Part shown: one piece after another, positions 1 through 5,361 of the stretch
How the letters are laid out: each line of letters starts with the position of its first letter
Numbering within the stretch: the first letter of the stretch is position 1
Source: RGIG7300 sp045133915
GTDB taxonomy: Bacteria > Bacillota > Clostridia > Oscillospirales > CAG-272
Length of the DNA stretch: 5,361 bases
Assembly: GCA_045133915.1 (NCBI GenBank)
Contig: JBGUUX010000006.1
Coordinates: 1-5,361 of the forward strand
Reading direction: 5' to 3'
Notes under the pieces: generated by a model
Told to the model about the DNA's origin: nothing
The model's input: only the letters and a program-made list of their open reading frames with translations
Databases searched by the model: none
Translations under genes and position numbers: made by a program

Positions 1-110
1 GGGATTTCTTGACTAGTATTCAGAAACAACGGGTCTCATGTTGCTGTAACAACCCGCAGGCTAAGTATGACTGCCCGGTTGCAGTTGCTATCGAAGAGAG
101 CAATAAGTAA
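1..110 (+). CDS. C-terminal end of an unidentified protein (partial, runs off left edge)
   Basis: Only one of the three rightward frames is open to the left edge: codons from position 3 to a TAA at 108-110, about 35 residues. The other two frames stop within the first 15 bases. The tail reads DFLTSIQKQRVSCCCNNPQ, then AKYDCPVAVAIEESNK and stop. It has a run of three cysteines and a fourth cysteine about 12 residues later. The cluster could be a metal or iron-sulfur site, but that is inference from cysteine spacing alone and I do not recognise the family. The call is supported by a strong terminator beginning 13 nt after the stop codon, as expected for the end of a rightward transcription unit. 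No start or ribosome binding site is visible because the gene begins outside the window. Confidence 0.55.
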   Translation, partial: DFLTSIQKQRVSCCCNNPQAKYDCPVAVAIEESNK

Positions 111-123
111 TTAGATTTACAAC

Positions 124-159
124 AAAAAGCTATCACGAAATTTTCGTGATAGCTTTTTT
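124..159 (+). terminator. Rho-independent terminator after the left-edge gene
   Basis: A 14-bp perfect stem pairs 124-137 with 145-158 around the 7-nt loop AAATTTT. The inner A/T bases can pair further and shrink the loop. The right arm ends in a run of six T (154-159). The left arm starts with five A, so the hairpin could also work in the opposite direction, for the convergent membrane protease gene whose 3' end lies about 115 nt away. The core AGCTRTCACG is shared with the terminator at 4395-4423, with compensatory base change. Confidence 0.88.
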
Positions 160-170
160 ACCTTTTCGCG

Positions 171-260
171 TTTCGAAGGAACATATCGCATCGAAGATAT
201 ATCGCTCCCAAAGGGAATATCGCATTTGCGAAGCAAATATATCGCTTCACCGAAGGTGAA
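171..260. repeat. Tandem array of mini-hairpins separated by ATATCGC
   Basis: Five consecutive small palindromes are separated by a constant 7-mer. The hairpins are TTTC-GAA-GGAA (171-181, one G-T pair), ATC-GAA-GAT (190-198), TCCC-AAA-GGGA (206-216), ATTTGC-GAA-GCAAAT (224-238) and TTCACC-GAA-GGTGAA (246-260). Exact copies of ATATCGC lie at 183-189, 199-205, 217-223 and 239-245, each directly abutting the stems apart from one extra C before the first copy. Stem sequences differ completely while remaining self-complementary, the loop is almost always GAA, and the linker is invariant. This indicates selection or generation of structure rather than of sequence. The region is intergenic between two convergent genes and encodes nothing I can see. 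It may be a REP/MITE-like repeat or part of a structured transcript; the repeat family is not identified. Confidence 0.8.
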
Positions 261-297
261 TGTGTCAACTTGCTTAACACAGAGGACTGTCCTCTGT
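261..297. repeat. REP-like double inverted repeat overlapping the end of the membrane protease gene
   Basis: Two inverted repeats share bases. The first is imperfect: TGTGT (261-265) pairs with ACACA (277-281), with an inner AA/TT pair. The second is perfect: ACAGAGGAC (279-287), one central T, then GTCCTCTGT (289-297). They share 279-281, so the two hairpins cannot form fully at once. The block directly abuts the mini-hairpin array on its left and carries the last seven codons and stop codon of the leftward gene. Short palindromes of the ACAGAGGAC/GTCCTCTGT type are, to my recollection, recurrent in clostridial intergenic DNA, but I could not verify this here. An additional terminator role for the leftward gene is possible, though a T-run is lacking. 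Confidence 0.65.
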
Positions 298-1185
298 ATT
301 ATGTATTAAATCATAACTGTGCAAAGCTGTTTTCGGATTCGCTAGCATTTCCATCGCTGCAAGATCGGGGTATTTTTCGAACACCGCCGATTTTGCCAGC
401 TCCATGTCGCTGCGGTCGCTGCGTGAGAGCTTACCGATCTTTTTAAAGCAGTATATGTACATAGCGATCATAAAGCCGATAAATACGAGGATACAGAAAA
501 CATTTTCCGTCATGAGTAGAAAATCGTATAAACCGTGAACCAACACGGGCATCCAGAGGCTCAGAGCAAGAAATCTCTTTGTGGGGAAGGAATTGCGGGA
601 GTTATCTGTTAAGTTATGCTTTTCCATAAGCTGAGCTTTATACAGATTTGACTTTCTGTTAAGGTTCCACATGCTGTAGTAGAAGCCCATGAACACGCCA
701 AAGAACATATGAGCAGGCACCGACAGTAACATTCTTGTAATGGCAACGCCTATTCCGCCCTCGAACACGTAGAGCACGTTTTCAAGAGCCGCAAAGCCGA
801 GGGACACGAACACCGCATAGACAATTCCGTCGAACAGGCTGTTAAAGTGCTTAGATTTTTTTGTTATGAGCAGCATAGCAACCCACTTGAAGAACTCCTC
901 AGCTAAAGCAACACCGAAAAACGCATTGATAAACTGATACAGATAGTCCGCTGCCGTAACACAGGTGGTGCTTGATTCGGTTATGGTTATCGAACCTGCA
1001 AAAGCAGAAGCAAGTATGACTTCGAATAACAACTCGTAGATTACTGAAGGGATGATGGTCAGTATTCCTGCGCCAAACAACAAAATCAACAGCTTTATAG
1101 GCTCTTTTTCCTGCCTGTCCTTAATGAACACAAAGATGCATAATGCTATGGCCGGTACTAAAGCGGCGAGTGTCAAGGATAACAT
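274..1185 (-). CDS. PrsW-family intramembrane metalloprotease
   Basis: A predicted polytopic membrane protein of 303 residues with all the hallmarks of the PrsW (CAAX-protease-like) superfamily. The EExxK motif is at 96-100 (EEFFK), followed by DG (119-120) and ENVLY (135-139). A histidine (H159) lies in the membrane segment VPAHMFFGVFMG, and a final HGLYDF motif holds H217 and D221. E96/E97, H159 and H217 are the likely zinc ligands or catalytic residues. Hydrophobic segments lie near 3-22, 31-60, 82-107, 120-140, 146-172, 206-225 and 229-247. A hydrophilic loop (173-204) and a charged tail (250-303) follow. Bacillus PrsW performs site-1 cleavage of the anti-sigma factor RsiW, but no sigma or anti-sigma gene is visible here, so the substrate is unknown. 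The start is set by GGAGGT at 1193-1198, 7 nt upstream of the ATG. The last residues, TEDSPLC and stop, are encoded by the palindrome at 279-297, suggesting a repeat-derived tail. Confidence 0.9.
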   Translation of the reverse strand: MLSLTLAALVPAIALCIFVFIKDRQEKEPIKLLILLFGAGILTIIPSVIYELLFEVILASAFAGSITITESSTTCVTAADYLYQFINAFFGVALAEEFFKWVAMLLITKKSKHFNSLFDGIVYAVFVSLGFAALENVLYVFEGGIGVAITRMLLSVPAHMFFGVFMGFYYSMWNLNRKSNLYKAQLMEKHNLTDNSRNSFPTKRFLALSLWMPVLVHGLYDFLLMTENVFCILVFIGFMIAMYIYCFKKIGKLSRSDRSDMELAKSAVFEKYPDLAAMEMLANPKTALHSYDLIHNTEDSPLC

Positions 1186-1216
1186 TTTTTAAACCTCCGT
1201 GAGTCGGTGTGTTTTA

Positions 1217-1245
1217 ATTGTACCAAGACATGGGTGCGGTGTCAA
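1217..1245 (-). promoter_or_regulatory. Sigma-A-type promoter for the PrsW-like gene
   Basis: Read on the minus strand, TTGACA (1245-1240) is separated by exactly 17 nt from TACAAT (1222-1217). This is a perfect -35 box and a one-mismatch -10 box. Transcription would start near 1210, giving a leader of roughly 25 nt that contains the GGAGGT ribosome binding site. One arm of the inverted repeat 1233-1267 falls inside the spacer. Confidence 0.8.
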
Positions 1246-1267
1246 TAACATTATGGATATCCGCACC
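1233..1267. promoter_or_regulatory. Inverted repeat in the divergent control region (candidate operator)
   Basis: GGTGCGG at 1233-1239 is mirrored by CCGCACC at 1261-1267, a perfect 7-bp inverted repeat with 21 nt between the arms. The left arm occupies the -35/-10 spacer of the leftward promoter. The right arm lies 15 nt upstream of the rightward -35 box. The centre-to-centre distance of about 28 nt is close to three helical turns, compatible with a dimeric regulator or looping, but no regulator gene is visible. It could also be a chance repeat. Confidence 0.35.
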
Positions 1268-1282
1268 GATAAGGCTTTCGCA

Positions 1283-1311
1283 TTGACATTCTTCTTTGTA
1301 TATGTTACTAT
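1283..1311 (+). promoter_or_regulatory. Extended -10 promoter for the deacetylase/alpha-galactosidase operon
   Basis: A perfect TTGACA (1283-1288), a 17-nt spacer and TACTAT (1306-1311) are preceded by TGT (1303-1305), an extended -10 element. Transcription would start around 1318, leaving a short leader of about 20 nt before the ATG at 1340. There is no room for a riboswitch or leader-peptide attenuator, so control is more likely at initiation. Confidence 0.82.
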
Positions 1312-1339
1312 TTAATTAACCACAACACAGGAGTACAGT

Positions 1340-2200
1340 ATGAACTACGTCTATCTTCGCTTTCCCGGCGGTAAGCCAAAGGCATTTACAATAAGCTATG
1401 ACGACGGCTATATCTATGACCTTAAATTAGCCGATATTATCGACCGCCACGGGATAAAATGTACATTTAATATAGTGAGCGGCGCTCTTAACGGTGACTG
1501 GGGACCCGAGCATATGACAGCGGAAGAAATAAAGTCACTTATTGCCCGCGGTCACGAGATCGCCGTACACGGTGTTACCCATACCGCAAACGGTCTGCAG
1601 AACGTTACCCTGGGAATTGCCGAATGCTACGAATCAAGAAAAGCAATAGAGGAGACCTTTGGTATTATCTCCCGCGGCTTTGCTTATCCAAACTCGGGTA
1701 TAAACGATTATACTACCGGTGTCAGCTATGACAAGATAAGAGGTTACTTACAAGACCTCGGCTATTCCTATGCCCGCTCGGACGAAAAGAACTTTGATTA
1801 TTTTCTCATCCCCACCGACTGGTACGACTGGCAGCCTACCGTTCACCACGACAGCCGCCACGTAAACGAATATGCTGATATCTTCCTTGATATCAAGCCA
1901 GACGGACAGAACGGCAAGGGCGGTCTTCCCCGACTCTTCCACATTTTCGGACACACAAACGAATTTGAACGTAAGGGTAACTGGGATCACCTCGAAGCCC
2001 TCTGTCAAAAGCTTGGCGGCAAGGATGATATCTGGTATGCCACTAACCTTGAGATACACGATTACGTAGAGGATTATCAAAGATTAAAATTTAATCTTGA
2101 CCACACCTGTGTCTATAACCCGTCGGCAAGAACGGTATGGATCTATGCAAAGAAAAAGACGTTTGAAATTGCCCCCGGGGAAACTGTCAGCTTGATATAA
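1340..2200 (+). CDS. NodB/CE4-type polysaccharide deacetylase homologue, cytoplasmic
   Basis: A 286-residue protein with a metal-dependent polysaccharide deacetylase (NodB homology) domain. Motif 1 is SYDDG (19-23): D21 is the expected catalytic base and D22 a metal ligand. Motif 2 is HGVTH (77-81), with H77 and H81 as the other two metal ligands. AYPNSG (115-120) fills the motif-3 position. The late IFGHT segment with H205 matches the catalytic-histidine motif near the domain end. The ~35 C-terminal residues look like a short beta-rich cap. The family usually removes N- or O-acetyl groups from chitin-like glycans, peptidoglycan or xylan. Unlike most of those enzymes this one has no signal peptide or membrane anchor, so a cytoplasmic substrate is inferred, possibly an imported oligosaccharide. 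The start is supported by AGGAG at 1329-1333, 6 nt before the ATG. The gene is cotranscribed with the alpha-galactosidase 24 nt downstream. The substrate is unknown. Confidence 0.88.
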   Translation: MNYVYLRFPGGKPKAFTISYDDGYIYDLKLADIIDRHGIKCTFNIVSGALNGDWGPEHMTAEEIKSLIARGHEIAVHGVTHTANGLQNVTLGIAECYESRKAIEETFGIISRGFAYPNSGINDYTTGVSYDKIRGYLQDLGYSYARSDEKNFDYFLIPTDWYDWQPTVHHDSRHVNEYADIFLDIKPDGQNGKGGLPRLFHIFGHTNEFERKGNWDHLEALCQKLGGKDDIWYATNLEIHDYVEDYQRLKFNLDHTCVYNPSARTVWIYAKKKTFEIAPGETVSLI

Positions 2201-2224
2201 TGACGTTATATACAGAGGAAGAGT

Positions 2225-4393
2225 ATGGCAATAGTTTTTAACGAAGAAAACAAACACTTTTACCTTGAGGGCAAGGATATCTCATATATTTTCAGGATCA
2301 ATCGCATAGGCTATGCGGAGCATCTTTACTTCGGCCGCCGTATCGGCAGAGATGATATGGAGTATATGCAAAGCATCGGTTCAGGCTCTGCATATGCTCA
2401 GATGCCAAACGAAAGAAATCAGTGCTATTCATACTACAATCCCGAGATCTGCTTTTACGGAACCGGAGATTACCGTGAGCCTACCGTTACGGTCAAGAAC
2501 CCCTTGGGTGACCGTTTATGCAGGCTTCATTATACGGGGCATGAAATTCTGTCCGAAAAGCCGAAAATTAAGGGTATGCCCTCGCTTAGCGGAGCCGAGA
2601 CCCTGATACTTCATCTTGAGGACGAGCATACACATTTTGCGGCTGATCTGTATTATACCGTTTATGACGAATATCCGGTTATCGCCAGAAGAACGGTTTA
2701 CAAAAACAATTCCGACCAAGAGCTGGTCTTGGACAGAGCATATTCCTTTAATCTTTCGCTTCCCCACAGCAATTATAAAATACTGTCTCTTCAGGGCTCC
2801 TGGGGATATGAAAGACAGCTGCAATATACCGATATGCACAGAGGGGTCGTATCTATCGACTCAAAAAGATGCACCTCCTCTGCAATATTAAACCCCTTTA
2901 TGGCTTTGCTTTCCCCCGATGCAGGCGAGGACAGCGGAAGCGTTATCGGTATCAATCTGGTCTATTCCTCCTCCTATGTTTTAAAGGTAGAGGGAACCTC
3001 CGAGGGTAAGGGAAATATCTGCGGAGGTATTAACGATTTTGATTTTGAATGGCATCTTGCACCCGCAGAGGAGCTTGAAACACCCGAAGCGGTCATCGTG
3101 TATTCGGACGAGGGTCTGGGCAAGATGAGCCGTGCCTTCCACGATCTGTACAGAGACAGGCTGATCAATCCCCGCTTTGTAAAAAAGCAAAGACCCATCG
3201 TTATAAACAACTGGGAGGGTACATATTTTAATTTTAATACCGAAAAGCTTTGTGAGATGGCAAAGGCGGTCAAGGGTCTGGGTATAGATACCTTTGTGTT
3301 GGATGACGGTTGGTTCGGTCACAGAGATGACGATTCCTCAAGTCTGGGAGACTGGTTCGTTTATGAAGAAAAGCTGCCCGGAGGCTTAAAGCCTGTCATA
3401 GATGCAGTTCACGAAAACGGCATGAAATTCGGTCTTTGGTTCGAGCCTGAGATGATAAGCGAGGACTCTGAGCTGTTTAGAACCCATCCCGACTATGCCA
3501 TCGGAGTTCCCGGAAGGGACAGATGCAAGTCAAGACGTCAGTATATGCTTGACCTTACCCGCAAGGACGTAAGGGACTATATCGTAAATACGGTAAACAA
3601 GGTAATTTCCGAAAACGAGATCGACTACGTAAAGTGGGACTATAACCGAAACGTTACCGACAACTATTCTCTCGGTCTCTCTGCTGAAAAGCAAAAGGAA
3701 TTTGCTCACAGATATGCCCTGGGACTGTATGATATATGCGAGAGAATAGTAAACAAAAATCCCGACGTCATTTTTGAGGGCTGTGCAGGCGGCGGTGCAA
3801 GATTTGATCCCGCAATGCTGTACTATTTCCCTCAGATCTGGACAAGCGACAATACCGATGCGGAGGAGAGAACCAAGATACAGTACGGAACTTCTATCTG
3901 CTATCCCTTATCGGCAATGAGCTGTCACGTTTCCGCTATCCCCAACCACCAGACCAGACGAAGCTGTGAGATGAGAACAAGAGCGGATATAGCCCATCTC
4001 GGTCCCACAGGCTATGAATTGGATCCCACTCTTTTTACAGATGAGGACAAGGAGCTTGTTTCGGCTCAGATCAAGGCATACAAAGAGGACAGAGACCTTG
4101 TGCTTGAGGCAGATCTCTTCCGTACCGATAACCCCTTTGAGGGCAACTATTTCGGATTTATGCAGGTTTCAAAGGACAAGTCAAGGGCAAAGCTGACCTG
4201 CTACAGACGCATGAACTCAAAGGACGAAGTCAAGTTTGTTTATCCCAAGGGACTTGATCCCAATAAGCGCTATTATATCCCCGAAAGAGAACAAACGCTT
4301 TTGGGAAGCACCGTTATGTATGCCGGCATCCAGCCCTACTTTTCACCCCGTGATTTTGTAACAAGAGTGTTCCATTTCATCGAGGTAGAATAG
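2225..4393 (+). CDS. Alpha-galactosidase, glycoside hydrolase family 36
   Basis: A full-length GH36 enzyme (722 residues, normal for the AgaA/RafA group). It hydrolyses terminal alpha-1,6-linked galactose from melibiose, raffinose, stachyose and galactomannan fragments with retention. An N-terminal beta-sandwich domain (about 1-320) precedes the TIM barrel (about 325-630) and a C-terminal beta domain. NNW ends at W330. LDDGWFG gives D360/D361, the galactose-binding aspartates, and W405 sits in GLWFEPEM. KWDYNRN holds K470 and the nucleophile D472. FEGC ends at C520. SDNTDA holds the acid/base D542. The 70-residue nucleophile to acid/base spacing matches what I recall for Geobacillus AgaA. No signal peptide is present, so it acts on imported oligosaccharides. 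The start has GAGGA at 2215-2219, 5 nt upstream. It is the second gene of an operon and is followed directly by a terminator. Confidence 0.97.
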   Translation: MAIVFNEENKHFYLEGKDISYIFRINRIGYAEHLYFGRRIGRDDMEYMQSIGSGSAYAQMPNERNQCYSYYNPEICFYGTGDYREPTVTVKNPLGDRLCRLHYTGHEILSEKPKIKGMPSLSGAETLILHLEDEHTHFAADLYYTVYDEYPVIARRTVYKNNSDQELVLDRAYSFNLSLPHSNYKILSLQGSWGYERQLQYTDMHRGVVSIDSKRCTSSAILNPFMALLSPDAGEDSGSVIGINLVYSSSYVLKVEGTSEGKGNICGGINDFDFEWHLAPAEELETPEAVIVYSDEGLGKMSRAFHDLYRDRLINPRFVKKQRPIVINNWEGTYFNFNTEKLCEMAKAVKGLGIDTFVLDDGWFGHRDDDSSSLGDWFVYEEKLPGGLKPVIDAVHENGMKFGLWFEPEMISEDSELFRTHPDYAIGVPGRDRCKSRRQYMLDLTRKDVRDYIVNTVNKVISENEIDYVKWDYNRNVTDNYSLGLSAEKQKEFAHRYALGLYDICERIVNKNPDVIFEGCAGGGARFDPAMLYYFPQIWTSDNTDAEERTKIQYGTSICYPLSAMSCHVSAIPNHQTRRSCEMRTRADIAHLGPTGYELDPTLFTDEDKELVSAQIKAYKEDRDLVLEADLFRTDNPFEGNYFGFMQVSKDKSRAKLTCYRRMNSKDEVKFVYPKGLDPNKRYYIPEREQTLLGSTVMYAGIQPYFSPRDFVTRVFHFIEVE

Positions 4394-4394
4394 A

Positions 4395-4423
4395 AAAAAG
4401 CTGTCACGCGGTGACAGCTTTTT
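4395..4423 (+). terminator. Rho-independent terminator of the deacetylase/alpha-galactosidase operon
   Basis: A perfect 13-bp stem pairs AAAAAGCTGTCAC (4395-4407) with 4411-4423 around a GCG loop and ends in five T. It begins one nucleotide after the alpha-galactosidase stop codon. The terminator separates this operon from the next gene, whose -35 box starts at 4426. The A-rich left arm makes it potentially bidirectional. Confidence 0.92.
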
Positions 4424-4425
4424 CC

Positions 4426-4455
4426 TTGACAACCTATAGTGAATAATGCTAAAAT
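4426..4455 (+). promoter_or_regulatory. Promoter for the DUF4838-type gene
   Basis: TTGACA (4426-4431), an 18-nt spacer and TAAAAT (4450-4455) are preceded by TGC, an extended -10 element. Initiation near 4462 gives a ~25-nt leader containing GGAGG (4475-4479). A loose direct repeat, AACTCTAT (4456-4463) and AACTCTCTAT (4465-4474), covers the likely start site; its meaning is unclear. The promoter starts just 2 nt beyond the preceding terminator hairpin, so this gene is independently transcribed. Confidence 0.78.
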
Positions 4456-4486
4456 AACTCTATAAACTCTCTATGGAGGAAACGTT

Positions 4487-5361
4487 ATGATTATTAAGAT
4501 TGCCGAGATAGGCAAACACGAAACTATATCCTTTGCGGCAGCAGAGCTTTGCCGTATCTTAAAGGTAATGGATCCCGATACTGTCTTTGACCGCCGCAGA
4601 TATGATGCTTATGATCCTGCAATGACCGATTTTATATGGATCGGTATGGGCGAGTGGGTTGAAAAAAGCGGACGAGACAGTATTTATATAGACGTAACCA
4701 ACGCAGCAGGCGTTATCAGCGGTTCAAACGAATGCAGTGTACTTATGGCTGCTTACCGCCTTACCTATATGCTTGGCGCAAGATTCCTTCGTCCCGGTTC
4801 TGACGGCGAAAAGATACCCTCAAAGGCTTTGACTGCCGAAATGCTTTCCGCAAATCTGAGCTACACCCCCTCGTACTATCACCGTGCTATCTGTATCGAG
4901 GGCTCTACCTCCACAGAGCATGTTTATAACACCATCGACTGGCTTCCCAAGGTAGGTCTGAGCGGATATTTCGTTCAGTTCTTTACCCCCAACGTATTTT
5001 TCCGCCGTTACTATGGCGCACATATAGTGGATGCCGACGTTGACGCTATGATGGAGCCTCTTTGTGACGAGATAACCAGGCGCAGTCTGAAATATCACGC
5101 AGTCGGCCACGGCTGGACCTGTGAGGCATTTGATATCAGCACCACAGGATGGCTCGAGTTCAAGGGCGAGATCCCCGAGGATATGAAGGAGGTTATCGCT
5201 ATGCTTGACGGCAAGCGAGAGCTTTATCACGGCATCCCCGCCAACACCAACCTCTGCTATTCCAATCCCTACGCAAGAGAAAAGATCACAGATTGCTTCG
5301 TAAATTATTGTATAAACCATCCCGAGGTAAAATATCTCCATTTCTGGCTTGCGGATGAAGC
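4487..5361 (+). CDS. DUF4838-type, glycoside-hydrolase-like protein (partial, runs off right edge)
   Basis: An open frame of 291 complete codons from an ATG 7 nt after GGAGG, cut by the window edge. Residues ~1-115 resemble the alpha/beta N-terminal domain placed before the catalytic barrel in GH67 alpha-glucuronidases and GH20 hexosaminidases. The typical pattern is a strand with ISGSNE (77-82), then LMAAYRLTYMLGARFLRPG (86-104). A TIM-barrel-like region begins near 130 (YYHRAICIEGST). It continues through AVGHGWTCEAF (205-215) to LHFWLADE (284-291), which matches the signature just before the Cys-rich segment of DUF4838 proteins. No signal peptide is present, so a cytoplasmic location is expected, unlike many secreted Bacteroidetes relatives. 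The exact reaction is unknown; a glycosidase acting on uronic acid or hexosamine glycans is inferred from architecture only. It has its own promoter but lies directly after an alpha-galactosidase operon, suggesting a carbohydrate-use neighbourhood. Confidence 0.75.
   Translation, partial: MIIKIAEIGKHETISFAAAELCRILKVMDPDTVFDRRRYDAYDPAMTDFIWIGMGEWVEKSGRDSIYIDVTNAAGVISGSNECSVLMAAYRLTYMLGARFLRPGSDGEKIPSKALTAEMLSANLSYTPSYYHRAICIEGSTSTEHVYNTIDWLPKVGLSGYFVQFFTPNVFFRRYYGAHIVDADVDAMMEPLCDEITRRSLKYHAVGHGWTCEAFDISTTGWLEFKGEIPEDMKEVIAMLDGKRELYHGIPANTNLCYSNPYAREKITDCFVNYCINHPEVKYLHFWLADE

Noticed and set aside
171..260. CRISPR array
   Set aside because: The repeated unit is only 7 nt, and the intervening segments are 9-15-nt palindromes rather than ~30-nt unique spacers. 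No cas genes are present.
261..303. Terminator for the leftward PrsW-like gene formed by the palindrome
   Set aside because: The stem is strong, but in the leftward direction it is followed by GTTAAGCAAG rather than a T-run, so I keep it as a repeat. The bidirectional hairpin at 124-159 is a better terminator candidate.
1748..2080. Minus-strand open frame of 110 codons and plus-strand 65-codon frame at 1872-2069 inside the deacetylase gene
   Set aside because: Both are shadows of the deacetylase coding sequence in other frames, with no supporting signals or recognisable domains.
2195..2211. ATATAA-TGACG-TTATAT inverted repeat and a TATAAT-like box between the deacetylase and alpha-galactosidase genes
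   Set aside because: The stem is only A-T pairs, has no T-run, and the region 17 nt upstream of TATAAT is GC-rich with no -35 box. A separate terminator or promoter within the operon is not supported.
2313..3322. Several 90-113-codon frames on both strands inside the alpha-galactosidase gene
   Set aside because: They overlap a full-length GH36 gene with intact catalytic motifs; composition and lack of start signals mark them as shadow frames.
4476..4490. Possible catabolite-response (cre-like) element around the start codon of the DUF4838-type gene
   Set aside because: It has about three mismatches to the consensus at key positions, and it coincides with the ribosome binding site and start codon, which explain the sequence better.
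4820..5341. Open reading frame of 173 codons on the minus strand
   Set aside because: It lies entirely antisense to the DUF4838-type gene, whose frame has a ribosome binding site, promoter and family signatures. The antisense product matches nothing I recognise.

Overview
The window looks like chromosomal DNA from a member of the Clostridia (Bacillota), probably a gut Oscillospiraceae/Ruminococcus-like bacterium. This rests on the strong GGAGG-type ribosome binding sites, the TTGACA promoters with TG-extended -10 boxes, the moderate base composition, the U-tract hairpin terminators and the style of the proteins. It is inference from style, not a species identification.

Layout. (1) Positions 1-110 hold the last ~36 codons of an unidentified rightward gene, followed by a strong hairpin terminator at 124-159. 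(2) Positions 160-297 are non-coding and highly structured. A tandem run of small hairpins with GAA/AAA loops is separated by an exact 7-nt spacer ATATCGC, and is followed by a near-perfect palindrome that runs into the 3' end of the next gene. (3) Positions 274-1185 on the minus strand encode a PrsW-family membrane metalloprotease, convergent with the gene at the left edge. (4) Positions 1186-1339 are a divergent control region with a good sigma-A-type promoter on each strand and an inverted repeat lying across the leftward one. (5) Positions 1340-4393 are a two-gene operon: a NodB/CE4-type polysaccharide deacetylase homologue, then, 24 nt later, a full-length GH36 alpha-galactosidase with every diagnostic active-site motif. 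It ends in a clear terminator at 4395-4423. (6) A new promoter begins 2 nt after that terminator and drives a DUF4838-type protein (GH67/GH20-like architecture) that runs off the right edge.

How the genes may work together. None of the three rightward carbohydrate proteins has a signal peptide, so all three are predicted to be cytoplasmic. The simplest reading is a small intracellular glycan-processing locus: alpha-galactosides are hydrolysed by the GH36 enzyme, a CE4-like enzyme removes an acyl group (its substrate is unknown), and a DUF4838 protein acts on a related imported glycan. The PrsW-like protease is divergently transcribed and has no visible sigma/anti-sigma partner here; a functional link to the sugar genes is not shown.

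I see no tRNA, rRNA, CRISPR array, insertion-sequence transposase or phage gene. The least ordinary element is the ATATCGC-spaced hairpin array and adjoining palindrome at 171-297, which resembles a REP/MITE-like mobile or processed repeat.
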